NCBI GenBank assembly: GCA_009602735.1
Contig: WELA01009689.1
Span: forward strand, 170,831 to 234,830
From: Mesotaenium endlicherianum
Lineage: Eukaryota; Streptophyta; Zygnematophyceae; Zygnematales; Mesotaeniaceae
Length of the DNA stretch: 64,000 nt
Direction of reading: 5' to 3'
Part shown: in pieces, positions 1-12,369 of the stretch
Layout: the number at the start of each line of letters is the position of its first letter
Position numbering within the stretch: position 1 is the stretch's first letter
Program-made: the position numbers and the translations under genes
The notes under the pieces: model-generated
What the model was told of the DNA's origin: nothing
What the model saw: only the letters and a program-made list of their open reading frames with translations
The model's database searches: none

Positions 1-137
1 CCCCATACAATGGCACTCCCCCCCCCTCTATCAAACCCTTCTCGCCTGTGGTGCTGGTGGGCACAGCTGAATCTGCTGGGCGGCGCAGAGGCAGTGGAGG
101 ACCAGGACGCGTCGTAGGATGGACCGTGCTCCAGCTG

Positions 138-240
138 ACACATGGCGCATGCAGCAGCTGACACGTGGAGCATTCTCTACCCGGCTCGTGGATCATTCTC
201 TACCCGGCACGTGGATCACGCACCACCTGACACGTGGCGC
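138..240. promoter_or_regulatory. Cluster of G-box (CACGTG) motifs in short direct repeats
   Basis: Three perfect CACGTG palindromes lie at 162-167, 208-213 and 231-236, with a one-base variant (CACATG) at 139-144. Two of them read ACACGTGG, close to plant ABRE/G-box elements. They sit in short direct repeats: CATTCTCTACCCGGC occurs twice, and the GACACRTGG block three times. In plants bZIP and bHLH factors bind such sites. No reading frame downstream is convincing, so a promoter role is inference only; a small decayed tandem repeat would look the same. Confidence 0.3.
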
Positions 241-2993
241 ATGTGCGCCGCATGCCCTCTCGGTCTGGCATGTCGACAGAGCTCACAGCGGAAAAATTGG
301 GAGCTTATATTAGGAATCACCTTCGATCTCTTTAGGAAAACGTCCTGTGTCTTCTCATTGCTTAGTCCTATTCTCCTCCATCTTCATCGAGGCGCTGAGT
401 GCGCCCTCTCGCTCCCAAGATCTCTGCTCCTTGGCACCTCAGGTTGATTCATTCTCTTAGGCAGTAAGTATAGTGAGAAGGGCCAGCTCCGGGGGTGCGC
501 CCTGGCAGCGGCGGCGTGCGAGTACGATTCTAAGAATACGCGATAACAATATCACCGTTGAAAGTTTTGGGTCTCGAGTTGCCGCTCTTGTAACTCGTGT
601 GTGCACGCCATGTGTCTCCACGTGCCGGGCTGTCCGTGCTTGCACTCTACCTGCGCTACGTCCCTGTTTGAGGTTACTGGGCGCCCTGGAAGCTGGCCAT
701 CCTGTTGTATTGATCCGACAAAAAAATTGGTGTGGGTGGAAGATTGACTCAGTTGCACGTCAATATGTTGTGGTTGTCTGGACAGTTGTTATCTTGGTTA
801 GCCCTAATTGAGGCTGAACCTGATGGCGCTGTGCACATTTCTATCGTTTGTTGGCAGTCATTTGGCTCTTTTATCATCGTGTTTTCTTTATGGGAGATGG
901 GTGGAGTACTCAACTGTAGACAAAGTGCACTTACGATGAATACAACACAGAAGATGTCAGAATTCAAGTCAGTAAATAACTAGAGTATTGAAGTTTCGCA
1001 ACTTTTCAGTGCAACTTGGGGGGCCTGCAATCTCAGGTTGCCTGCACATGAGACGTTGTTTTCCGCAATGAGTGAAACTTCATCAAGAGAACAAATAAGT
1101 CTGAGATGTAGACTTCAGTATGTATACCTTCTATGCTAGGCCCTTACTTTATTGCGAGCTAAGTACAAGCCGTTGAAATATAAGGTTTTTCAGGCAGTTC
1201 CTGAGTAGCTTTTAAGTAGCCTGCAGTACAAAGATGTCATGTCCGACCTCGCCCTGCAAGACTCGAAACTTCAGTTGAGGTGCTAATCCAACTTTAAAAG
1301 GGGAGCCTGGCAGGTCGATCAAAACCACGATACGTCGACATGTTGAATCTTATAATATCCAGTGTGAACGAGGATTGATAGTTACCACGTACAGACATGT
1401 ACAACCAGGTTAACAGACAGTAAGCCTGCATGGAATCCACATATATTAATCAGATGTATTCATTCATAATCTCTTCAGACAATTATGCAGTCAGGTATAA
1501 TGTTTGTAGATATGTACAACAATATGAAGATATGCGATAATTTTCAGGAAGTAGCAACTCTTGTGAATGGTGCCCAGAACGTTGCATGAGCCTACACTTT
1601 GTATACTACGGCTGTTCATTCCATCAATTTGTAACCTTCTCAAATTCCGAGTGGTGTTTGGAGGTCTTGCGTGGGCCACCATGACAATCTTCATGGGTCA
1701 AAAAGCATTCGCACTGAAAGAAACTGGAGGATTTGACAAGGAGATGCACCACTGCAGATAGAGACTAGGCATGAGTTGGGTGCGGCTCGACCATGGCATG
1801 AGATCAAATTTACACACACGGATGACGCACTCCTCTCATGCTGACGCACGATCTTGTGCATGCAAAAACAACTACAAAGCAAGGACTGCGAGAGGCGTAT
1901 GTATCACAATAGTTGAATGGCCAATGAATATTGTCGTCGAAAAGCGCTCTCAAAAAGAGAGCACCGTCCTGGTGCACATGAATATGACAAATGCAGCAGA
2001 ATCTCCTTCTCCCCCGCTAAGTAATGATCTTATCACTTAACCTCCCTGCACTAAGATGTACAAGCTCTGTACCCTTGCTGTGCACTAAGCCATTGAGGAA
2101 GCCCCCTCACCTACGAGTGACAGCTGTCCTACTGCCGTCTCCTCTCACACTCTTAAGTCACTATTCCTACAACGACAATCGTGCTGGGCGCAAGCAACAC
2201 TTTCTCTTTCTTAGCCTAAGGGACAGCTTGTCCTTCTAGTACAGCAACTAGAACGTGACATAGCTCCTACAAATAGAGGAAACATTTGTGCACGGCAGTG
2301 GACAAATGAGACTTACAGTGACCTCTATTCCACTAGCTACAGCCAGCCTAAGCCAGCTTCAGCCTCCGCGCTCGGCTTGCTACAGCAGCCGTACCAGGGA
2401 GACTATTTGCAGCGACTCTGCCACACGGCTCGTGAGAAGAGAAAACTTCTGCTGGTTGCTGGCTCAGACCGGGACAGTGGAGGTGGGGAGCAGTGGTCCC
2501 TTCTTTCACCCACTCCAGGGGGCGACAGAGAGATCAAGAAACAGGAGGTAGCAAGCTAGTGCGTGGCGAGGCAGCCTCCAGCACACAATTCACACACATG
2601 GGTACCCCTGAGCCGGGGTCCGCCAATGCCTCAAATGGAGAGAAATAAATTAGACGCGCCGTCATTCCACGGCGATCAATGGATAAATACAAGACACATC
2701 CTCCGTGCGAGAGTGCAAGAGACCTGCAGGTGCAAGTCTTCTTTTTCACGTCCAGCTTTTTGACCTCCTGCCGCTGCGAGGCTGTCAAAGTGGAAGGGAA
2801 CTGGAAGGGAGGGGAGGGGGAGCGGGAGGGAGCTTCCCCGTTGGATTGGGGAGCTGCCTGTTATTTACAGGGAAGAAGCAGACGAGGTAGGTGACCCGAG
2901 TGGCCGACAGGTGGGCGGCACGCAGCACGCAGCAGGCTGGCGCTGCCGGGCGGGGGCCCAGCAGGAGGCGACCTCCATTGGTCCTGGACGGCA
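241..2993. other. Intergenic region without a supportable gene
   Basis: Many short open frames occur on both strands, but none has a recognisable domain, biased third positions or good splice context. The DNA is AT-rich to about 2250 and then becomes GC- and purine-rich. About 2560-2993 probably holds the 3' UTR and flank of the minus-strand gene that ends at 2994. Confidence 0.5.
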
Positions 2994-5957
2994 TCACCGC
3001 ATAGCGCGGGCCCCGGCCCCCGAGGAGGAGAAGGAGCGCGCAAAGCTGGCGAGGTCGAGGCACTTGTGCACTGACTCCCCCTGCCACTCGCGCTTCAGGA
3101 GCTCCAGCTGCACGTCCAGCGGCAAGGCCCTCTGCTGCTGCTGGTGCTGCTGCTGGTGGTGGTGCTGCTGCTGCTGCTGGTGATGGAGGAGCTGGAGCTG
3201 CATGTGGAGCTGTGACGCGGGTGCCGGGGGTGCGGGGGGTGCGAGGGCAGGCGAGGCAGGCAGGCCAAAGGGGGCTGCCGCCTCCTCCTGGTGCAAGTAG
3301 TTGTGCACCTGTGACAGGAGGGAGCAGCCGGGCGCAGGCGCAGCGGGCGCGGAGGGTGCAGGTTTGCAGATGGAGGGGGGGTGGCTTGAGAGGGCGGGCT
3401 GCTGCAGCTGGCACACGCCAGCGGCGGCGGTTGCCAGGGGCTCGCCAGCTGGGGAGATGCGACTCCGCTTGGTTGCACTTGCGCCGAGCAGGTCGCTGTC
3501 CAGGTCAGTGGCGCCGCCCTCGAGGAGATCAATGTCGAGGCAGCCATCAAACGAGTCCCACACGGCCATCAGATCGTCAAACGATCTCAGCCGCTTCATG
3601 CTCTGGGCGGCGGCGGCGGCGGCGGAGTCGGCACCGGCGGCCGTCTTCTCCAGGCCAGCCTCTGGCTGAACGCCACATGTTGCCTCGTCAGCATCCATCG
3701 CCGTTCTGCTGCCAACCTCGTGCTTCGCCTCCGCAGCCACATCCCTCTCAGCGCAGATGTTGTGCTGAAGCTCCATGGGGGTGACACCTGTACCAGCAGT
3801 AGGGTGCCCCTGCAAGGAGTTGGCGGTTAGGCAGTCTCCCCCCTTCAGGTAGGGCAACACAGCCCAGGTGATATCCCAGGCGTCTGTCCGTGGCCCCTGA
3901 GATCCACCTGGCGAGTTGCACACAGCCGGCTCCTCATCGCCGACGTGGACGATGCCACCTGGAGTTGACACCTTGCCGTGGCCAGCCGTGGGGCTCAGGG
4001 CCGACACGTGGAAGGAGCTGCTGCAGCCACCTGTAAGAGCCGACAGCTCATCCACTTGCGGGCAGGCATTGACTGCCCAGCCAGACGGCTGAGTACTGCT
4101 CAACAGCTGGCGCACATCTGAGGTCGTCTCAAGGTCATTGCCTGGCAGAAGAAAGGGGCGAAAAAGAAGGCAGACATTAGAAAAGTTTAGAAAGTTTCAG
4201 ACAGGGTGTGCTGCGCCCAGCAGATTCAAGCAGTTCGACGAACTCATCCAGATCCAAAAATACTCATACAGATTCGACCAGATATATACACATATTCACA
4301 AGCTCAAACAGACAGATTCAGACAGACTCAAACGGATTCAAACAGACTCGTGCGGATTCCTACAGATATCAAAGACTCGAACACATACTGATTCCAACGG
4401 ACTCATTGAGATCCATGCAGATTCAAACAGACTCATTCAGATTCATGCACATTCAAACAGACTCATTCAGATTCATGCAGATTTGTAGACAAATCGAGGG
4501 ACCGGCAGCAGCAGTTGCCCCGCCCAAGGCCGAGGAGAGGCCGAGGGGAGCAGTGCCAGTCAATCTGTTCCCACGTACATAAGAGTACACATGCACAGCT
4601 GTCTGCATGCAGACCGACAGAGGGATACCCGCGGGGCTGGCAGAAAGAAGCAGGAGAAGGGAGCACGTGAAACGAATCAATGGTAGCTGCAAGCTTTCCG
4701 ATAGGGTCTCCAAAACTCACCAGCTTGCAACGAGAGCAGGACACCTGGCACCAGGGGGGGGGTCTCCAGAGCTGCTGCTCCAGATCCAGCGTAGCAGCTG
4801 CTGAGTCCCGACAGGCTCCTCTCCAACGAGGCCGCGCTGCCAGGTGGCCCCCTGGAGGGTCGCTTGCTCTGTCGCATCGCCAGCTGTGCGGCCCAGATGG
4901 AAGCGGCTGAGGGCATCTCCACGTTCGGCCAGTTGGGGTCAAATGCCCCTCCCGCCTGGGAGGGGGAGCTCGCCTCAAAGCTGTTGATTCGGTGCCCCGT
5001 GCTGACACCTGGGGCCGTCGTGAGCACCTCGGAGCGACAGCTGTCGATGCTGTTGCATCTCACAGGGAACTGGGACAGCAAGTGCTCCTTCTTGAGCGTA
5101 TCGCACGCCGCCCTGACAGTTGGCGTCATCTGGTGGGGCTCGCAGGCTGCCCCCCAGTAGTAGGACGCCATGTCATCGAGCCCTTTGCTCGAACAGAGCT
5201 GATTGGAAGTGTGGTCCCGAGCCACTGACGGGGACTGGCTGGGAATCCTGGTTGGGATGCCATCTGGAACCAACCAGGGCACGCTCTTTGCCATGTCAGA
5301 GAAGCTCTTCAGTCTCTTCCCGCTCCTGCCTGCAGAATCACCCACTGCGGCAGGGCTAGTGCTCCTAGACCTGCTCTTTCCCTGTCTGCGCTCTTGCTCT
5401 TTACAGTTGTCGTTGCTGAGGGAGAGGGAGTTATCCCCCTGTGCGCCAAAATCGCAGTTTGAACCTGGTGAATGGGGAGACACGATCTCTGAACTCCCTC
5501 GCTGGCCCTCCTCCTCCTTCTCCTTAGAGCTGTCAGCCTCAGGCCGCCTCCAGGGATTCGGAATGGTGTTATTTTCGTCCAGGATTAGCCACTCCGGCGC
5601 TCTTCTTCTCTTGAAGCAGGACGAGGCTGGAAACGAGGTGAGGGAATCGCTAGAGACGCCCGATGCCGAGCTATCACTCCGCAGCTTCGCTGCCTGTCTT
5701 AAGGTCTGAAGGCCCGTGAACTGATGCCAGGGTTTTGCTCCCGTCAAAGCTGCCATTGCTTGTTTATTTACGTGAAGCGTAATTTTTCTCGAAATGGACG
5801 TCGGTGCGTCGCTGTCTGTATAGTCCACTTCTATCCTTCCATTTGAAATGTTGTTTCTGGGTGAGGCTTCGTCTTGTACTAATATGATGATGCCGGTAGG
5901 AGAAGGAGATTGGAGTCCGCCACCATGCGCCGTTGTCCTACGCCACAACGAGTCCAA
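2994..5957 (-). CDS. Two-exon host gene, Q/H-rich low-complexity protein of unknown function
   Basis: On the minus strand, the open frame from 5957 runs to a clean donor (AAGCTG|GTGAGT, exon end 4721). It resumes at an acceptor with a pyrimidine tract (TTCTGCCAG|GCAATG, exon start 4141) in the matching phase and ends with TGA at 2994-2996, giving about 794 codons. No ATG opens the frame: the first in-frame Met is at 5756, and a TTTTAG|ATTG acceptor-like site lies near 5975, so an upstream exon is likely and the start is unresolved. The protein is polar and low in complexity, with Ser/Pro-rich stretches, an Ala-rich segment and a Gln/His tract near 3120-3190. A short motif occurs twice: KRLKSFSDMAKSVPW in exon 1 (about 5283-5325) and KRLRSFDDLMAVWDS in exon 2 (about 3556-3600). 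Basic patches and acidic Leu-rich stretches would suit a nuclear regulator, but I recognise no family. Confidence 0.7.
3120..3190 (-). repeat. CAG/CAC trinucleotide tract encoding Gln/His
   Basis: On the minus strand this is an imperfect run of CAG, CAC and CAT codons inside exon 2 of the host gene. It encodes a Gln tract broken by His. Such tracts are common in transcriptional regulators and are prone to length change. Confidence 0.7.
4235..4485. repeat. Intronic minisatellite built on GATTCAAACAGACTC
   Basis: The intron of the minus-strand host gene (4142-4720) holds a degenerate array of short GATTCA and CAGACTC units. It ends in three near-perfect 30-bp copies at 4390-4419, 4420-4449 and 4450-4479, each reading GATTCAAACAGACTCATTCA followed by GATTCATGCA. 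Open frames read through it on the plus strand are by-products of the repeat. Confidence 0.8.
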
Positions 5958-8900
5958 GACTCGAACTTCAATCTAAAACTTGGTTGTATCCAAGAATCGG
6001 ATCTGAGTTCGAGAGTGAGCCGGAATTTGTATATGGAGAACTGCACGCTGTCCGCAACCTACATTTTCACTTCGTTACTTTCTTCATTCGTGCCCCATTG
6101 TGATCCTGCCTCTTCGCATCTCTTGACCGACATAGACAATCCAAAACCACTGCAGGGTCCCGACAAAGCTGGACGAGATGGATAAAACTGCCGAGTGCGA
6201 GACTAAACTGGGCGGGACAGAACAAGATTCATTGCTGTGTAGTATATAGCGCGTGGAGCAGACTGCAGATAACAACTCAGATATGTACCTCGACGATATG
6301 ATCCAACATTAGTACTACAGAGTACTACACATTCAGTCCACGCTGCGTCTTCTAAAAAACGACAAGCATCGACAGCAGATGTCGGCTTCACGCGTTTACA
6401 AGCAAGCGTAAATAGAACTGTTTTGGACCAACACATGTCAAGCAACTTGACTTCCTGCTTCGGAATCCGGAGTAGGGGCCTCTTTCCAGCAATTTCCAGT
6501 TCTCCAGGCGATCCCGTCCACTTCTACAAAAATGAAATGTCAGGCAGCCATGACAGAAATGCTCTGGTAAGTCATCGGATCGTAGACATCGATGGCAACG
6601 GTTTCCTCGAACCCTGCAGTACGGACAATATTGGAACGCCGGAACATCATTCGAGCATCCAAGAGCATCCTCTGCTGGATCTAGCTCGTATTAATTAAAA
6701 CCGCTGGATATTGGTATATCGGATTGCCGCAATTCTGGCCATTGCCTGGCATAGATGGAATTATATGGCCGACTCTTAGGAAGTCAATGATCATGAATGA
6801 TCATTCGTCGTGCATAAGCGTCACAATGTTGACGCAATCATAACCTCTTTGCTGCGTCAGATGCTGAAACTTGACGGCACAAGTTGGCTAAACTACGACT
6901 TGGCACAATCGGTACCTTAACAGCAGTATAACGTTATCTCAATCGTCCTGAAGGCTAGAGCTGTAAATGTGAGGCTCCAGGCTTGAGCTGAGCTGGTCCA
7001 TTTGTCACCTTTACAACGTGAACAAACGTCAGCAAAAGGTTGTGAAGTTAGCGGCTTGAGCTGGACTCAACTTTCAACATTTTTTGAATAATTAAAAGCT
7101 TGAGATAGTTTTTGTATGAATACTCCCGGTTGAAGGCTAATTTGCACAGTTGATGCGATTACATGAATATGTACTCCAAAGTGTAATACTCGACCTTTAA
7201 CTAAGTTAATGTGAGACTAACGCAGTTGGCATACGACACCCCCTTGAAGAAGGCAAGTCACTTCTGTACAGTATTCAGATCGTCGTTCCTCCAAGCGGGA
7301 TTGAGAAGATCTCTGAACCACGATGGAAGGACATAACTTGACCGTCGCTACGAGCCAGCTGGGATCAGAGGGGCCGCGTGCAGATATTACACGCACAGTT
7401 TCTGCTCATCGGATCAGAATATAGATGCTTATTCGTCAGAGTGGGAGGACTTCACGTGAAGACTTGAGCACAACAAAAACTAACAAAACCGTCTTCCGAG
7501 GATTGACAAGAACCGAAAGTGGGTCCTAAACTACTAAAGCTCATCCTACATATGATTACTGTAAACGCATGAACAGTGTGCGCACTTACACGCACTTGCA
7601 TTCCAATTTTGCATGTGCTGGCTGGCTATCACTTGACCTGTCGTCCTGGTTCGCCGTTGCTCACAGTTATAGATGGCATTCCGTACTGCTGCTGTCCAGG
7701 TTCGCATTCTGCACTTCGGTATTGAGCAGTTTATGAGCAAAAGATGGAACACGACCACTCGGGACTCGAGAGGTCTCAGGATAGAGTTCAGAACAGGAGT
7801 CGGACTAGCGGCAAGTGCCCTCATACATTGCTCACGTGTTGTGCGTGCCCATGTGCGCAGATCTCTACGCTTGGTCGACATTCATCGACACTATAGAGTT
7901 CGTCTAGGTCTTGGGCGGTTTCATCACTGTGGCAGGACTAAAATGGAGCTACTCAACTTTCAAGTGCCATGCAGTGACCAGTCCATCTCTAATTTGAAAC
8001 CCTGACCATTCAAGCCCACGAAGAAGCATCAATTCCATACAGAATGTGACATACTGAAGCTAATTTACCCAGCAGATGCAGCAATCGGAAGATAATATCT
8101 AAAGATCTAGAGCAATCGAGAACAAATCAACTTCTGTGCTCCCATTGCATCTTCGTTGTCGAAAGATAGGCAAAATCCACTTAGGTGCACTTAGATGCCT
8201 TGAAAACTCGTAAAGCACGTCATTCAGACGTGTCAACACTCATACTCCCGGTGCTTATCGCAGTGGAATGTACTACATGTATCATGCCAATTGTATACGT
8301 GATGGACTCACTGTCGCGACTTGTACCAGTTGGACGGCGCAGCACGCGCTTTGCAAGGCACGGCCTGCTTTAGATTTGAAAAGTCAGCGTTGACTCACCG
8401 ACCAAGGTTGCTGATATGTGCAAAGTCAGCAATGACAGTCAAAGTCCTGACATGCGCAAGCGTGACCAAACTGGTCAAAAACCACCCTAAGCGATAAGTG
8501 GGGTTTTGACAGCCAGGCCGGCTGCAGAGTTGACCCGCCGGGACTCGCAAAAGGTCCAAGTCAGCAGCTGCCAAGTCAAGAGAGCTGACCCAACAGCTTT
8601 CTTAGCAATGGACGAGTCAGCCCACGCCGAGTAAGCAAACTAGCTCACCAGCAGTTTGCCACGTCAGACATGACACGAAAGGAGACATGGACTAGAAGCC
8701 ACAAACACGTGCACGCCGACCGAAAGATTAAGCGAGCACGCACGACCGCTAAGAGGCCTGCATGCATGTTGAGTGACGCGCCATAACATAAGGCATGCGG
8801 GGACACCCACGAGGAGGAGCATGCATGCACGCGAGCGTGACTAAGTCACGGCAACCTTGGAAGGGGCTAGTTTGCGTGGCGCCTGTGATAGGCACCAACC

Positions 8901-10245
8901 TCGCACATTCCGCCCTCATTTTGACTCACATTTTTTGTTAGGACCAGGAAGACGAAGGCATGAAGGAGGAAGAGAAGAGAGGAGAAGGAGGAAGGCACAA
9001 AGAAGAATAAGGAACTTTGAAGGCCCCAAGGTGGCAAGATGGCACGCTTCTGCCTGCTTCTGTCTCACGTTTTATAGCATATAAAAGTGTCCATAAATTT
9101 CCAAGAAGTGAGTTCCGCCTGAAAGATTTAGAGAGCTTGCGGATAGAATCTGCTATGAATCAAAGCACTATCAAACAAAGCACTAAAAGCGTGTGAAGAA
9201 TACATAAAAATGGTGACGGCTGTGTTTGTGTCCAAGTTCTCATAAGTCTCAATTGTCGAATTGATGGAGGCAATAGCAAAATTTGCGAGAAAAGCCCTTA
9301 GTGGAAAATTGAGTGAGGCTTAGCCAGCAGTGAAGAACTAAGAGGCGCGGCTTTGAGCGGAAAGCTCAAGTCAGACCGGCATAGATGCTATAGTTTCAGA
9401 GTTTTGTAAGCTGTGACTTCGTGAAAGTTAAGCAAAAGCGCTGGTGCGCAATTTTCTATGAAACTTGGTTTTGCTTGTTGATCTGCTTAGACGTGGTTTT
9501 TACAAACTAGTATTTGTTCACTTACACACCCTTCAACTTGGGCAAAAAGCTTATTTGGAAGTAAGACACTTCTGTTCTAATTGTGAAAGCTTAAGGTGAA
9601 TTAGCTCCAGGTGAACAAGAATTGAGGGCTGCCAGTACTCAACCTAGAAGAGGAGTTGGTGAAAACCAGTTGAATATGCGTACAAAGAGTGGTAGAATAT
9701 ACCATCCCGTGGAGTTTGTAGAAGGCTCTAACTCAAGTGAGAGTCCACAAAAACGTGAAACTCCGGAGTTGCCTGACAATCTATAGAGAGAGCAAACGTC
9801 AGAAAACGAGCCTCACCGGATGTTCGCAAACGGTGAGAATCTGCACAGCGAGCAATTCTTTGCACCTGATTTAGGCCGCTTAGGTAAAAGTGAGTGATTG
9901 CAGGTCACTCTCTAAGATGACTAGTGACAAAAGGGATGAGAATCCTCAGTTCAGATTGTCTACAAATTGTTTCAGTGGACAAATTGGGAACGATAGTCTC
10001 ACGTTCGAAGAATTTAATGAGATCTATTGAGTGTTTCTTTGAAAAATTTCGAAAGGATACTTCATACACACAGTCTCTCGCATTCATAAGCTTGTTTCAG
10101 TACTTGACTAAGGATGCTACTTCATCGTAAATTTTGGAAGGATGAGAACCTTACCCAGGATTGGATATTTCATGAGCAAAAGAAGGCTAGGAATTTGAAA
10201 TCCAGAATGAGGCAGCAAAAGCCAAACTAATCGCCTTGTCATCAA
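5958..10245. other. Intergenic region, no supportable gene
   Basis: Only short open frames without family features are seen on either strand. The 5' exon or exons of the minus-strand gene ending at 2994 could lie in 5958-6450, but no splice chain is convincing. A cluster of TTGAC motifs at 8390-8579 is listed separately. From 8900 on the sequence is purine-rich and then AT-rich, with no domain visible. Confidence 0.5.
8390..8579. promoter_or_regulatory. Cluster of TTGAC (W-box core) motifs on both strands
   Basis: TTGAC occurs at 8390-8394, 8506-8510 and 8530-8534 on the plus strand, and as GTCAA at 8438-8442, 8474-8478 and 8575-8579, with further GTCAG/CTGAC relatives between them. TTGAC is the core of the WRKY-factor W-box. 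The density suggests either a regulatory region or a decayed short repeat; no nearby gene supports the first reading. Confidence 0.2.
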
Positions 10246-10798
10246 GTAAAATGTATCAATTTATTTATTATTGAATTGATTACATATATAAATATGTCAC
10301 TGACTAAGTATTATGTCAATATCCTCACATGTGCAAGTTCATCCAAATAAAAATATCTCGATATAATGCGAATTTACTCACTTTGTTGAAAAGATCTGCA
10401 GGATGACTTTTACATCAGTGTAGTTTGGTGACTTTGTTGAACCAATTCAGCTAGATATATATATATTAGTAATATTACGACTCAAATATTATAAGTAAAC
10501 TCATACGTAGACATAGTAAAGTTGCGAGATAATAGTCAGTAGACTTGTTAGTAATAGTCCCAATACGCTGAGGATAGATATATTTATTCAAACGATTATT
10601 GCAGATTGGCACATGTGACCGATCTGTAATATCCTGAAAGTCGAGAGGTTGCTTGGGATTTGGTGAACCGATGTCCTACCAGTGTGTTAATTCGGGGATA
10701 GGCGGAGCCATCGTCAGTTAGTTGAACAGTTAGGACATCAGTGTAACCGACCAGATAATATGGTCAATATACTTAGATCCATGGCACTCTGAGACGGG
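10246..10798 (+). repeat. Truncated solo LTR of the 1.24-kb LTR family
   Basis: This stretch aligns by eye with the left half of the LTR at 18798-20040. Shared blocks include ATTATGTCAATAT, CGATATAATGCGAATTTACT, the AGATTGGCACATGTGACCG block and the CCGATGTCCTACCAGTG core. The match stops near 10798, where family B begins. No coding part adjoins it. The divergence suggests an older copy than the LTR pair of the nest. Confidence 0.7.
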
Positions 10799-11740
10799 TC
10801 CAGAAAAACGCCCCAGAATTGGATCTACTCCCATCTCCGCTCTGGATGTAGACAGATGTTTTTGCAATAATCCAAGCAAAGGTGGTTAAAATGATGTCTC
10901 CACTACAGGCGGAGGTAATATTTCTACAAATTCCTACGCTCAATGGCGAATGTTCTGTCTAGGAGCAAATCTGCACCTCTGCCAATACTTTCAAAAAATG
11001 TGTAAGTATGAAAAGTCATTCCGAAAATGTTCACTTTCCGAAAATGTTCATGGTAATTAACCATTTTGTTGTAATTGGTTAGTTCAATTGGTTAAGTGTG
11101 CCAATAACATTATTGTGGATCAATTAGTTGAAAAATAGAAAAGGTTGACTCTTCATTTGAGTTTGTTTTGAGTTTATTTGAGTTTCTTTGAGTTTGAGCA
11201 ATTTCGCTCGGGCTCGCGACAAATTATAAAAGGCCCTCATTGGCCCTCGCCTTTACCAGAAGCCCAAGTTGTCGAGTGGCGGGGATAACTCTAACATGCC
11301 CGTCCCCCCTTGGCTTCCCCTCACCTTCTCGCTTGTGTCTTATTGGTCAAAAAAAACATGTAAGGTACACCCGCGGCCGCTGTGAGCAAAACATAACGTT
11401 ATGATCACCTGAGATCACGTCAGTCGCATCAACGGAAATCGTATGCCATGCGGGTAACTTATTGAACTTAGGAAACATGGGACGTCGAAGTCCCCCTCCA
11501 CGTCAATCTCGCATAGTGGGTCGGCGGGATTGTACTCCGCCGTCGAGCAAGCCAAGGATGACCTTCGCCCAAGTTGGACGGCGGGGGTGGCCCTCACTAG
11601 GCCGTCTCCCGTGCCTCAACCAATCACATCTATTAATTAACTCATCTAGCATTGCTGAGGCAAGCCCTCAATATCAACAACCTTTCGACAAGCGCAACCT
11701 AGTACTTTCAATTAATTCTTAGCAGCCGTTAATATCTGAT
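10799..11740. repeat. Dispersed repeat family B, copy 1 (unclassified)
   Basis: The block matches 33440-34560 in the same order: an AACGCCCCAGAAYTGGATCT block, a CGAAAATGNTCA block, CCTTGGCTTCCCCTC, ACACCCGCGGCC, then a GGCGGGGGTGGCCCTCAC block near 11580. No open frame and no clear terminal repeats are visible, so it may be a non-autonomous element. Family unknown. Confidence 0.6.
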
Positions 11741-12369
11741 TTGTTTCCTAGGGTATCACTTACCTCATCCCCAAAGCACTTGCACCACTCCCCTCTGAGC
11801 TGCATTGCTTGCACAATGAGAGTGTGATTGCGTATGAAGTGGAATTCTCGGAGGAGGATTGTCAGTGAGGGTTTTAAGTGCTTCCCACGATAGCTAGCTC
11901 CTCGCTCTCTTCACAAACCTAGACCAGGCACTCTGGTGGGATGTTGCTCCTTGCATTGGATTCTAAGCTCGATGCATCTATGGCTATGTTGCGCTCGCGT
12001 ATCGGCCTAGCTTGCTGTATCGATATTCCGTATCGCGTACGTATACGTATCAAAAAAAACGTAAAAAAAGATTATGGTCCGTTTTTTTTTGTATAACACC
12101 AAAATAAGATTTTCCATTTTACAGGCGAATGGTTGACATAATTTTTTTGACCATCTATTTCTAACGCGCTCGTCATTCTTCGCCTAACGCGATCGATGAT
12201 TTACACTTTTCAAACTTTCGTAAAGTCACAGCCGCAAACAATTTTCGACTAAGTTCACACGCTTGGCATATTTTGACATATTTTACGTACAATTTTGACA
12301 CACACGTATATACGTATCCGTACAGGCTGTATCCGTATAGGCCGTATCAGTATTTTTAAATTGGAAATT
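11741..12369. other. Low-information spacer between two repeats
   Basis: AT-rich DNA with several CGTATACGTATC-like palindromic stretches around 12020-12060 and 12300-12350. No gene is seen. Confidence 0.4.

Noticed and set aside
2785-3787. Long open frames on both strands (for example 2785-3414 minus, 3212-3784 plus)
   Set aside because: They overlap exon 2 of the spliced minus-strand gene in other frames and are by-products of its GC-rich, repeat-rich sequence.
4390-4479. 30-bp repeats that might suggest a CRISPR array
   Set aside because: The units are directly adjacent without unique spacers and lie in a eukaryotic intron.
4138-4582. Plus-strand frames of 116-124 residues
   Set aside because: They are translations of the intronic minisatellite; periodic DNA without stops gives them for free.
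7546-8005. Overlapping frames of about 110 residues on both strands
   Set aside because: No domain, no codon bias and no splice context; most likely chance open frames.
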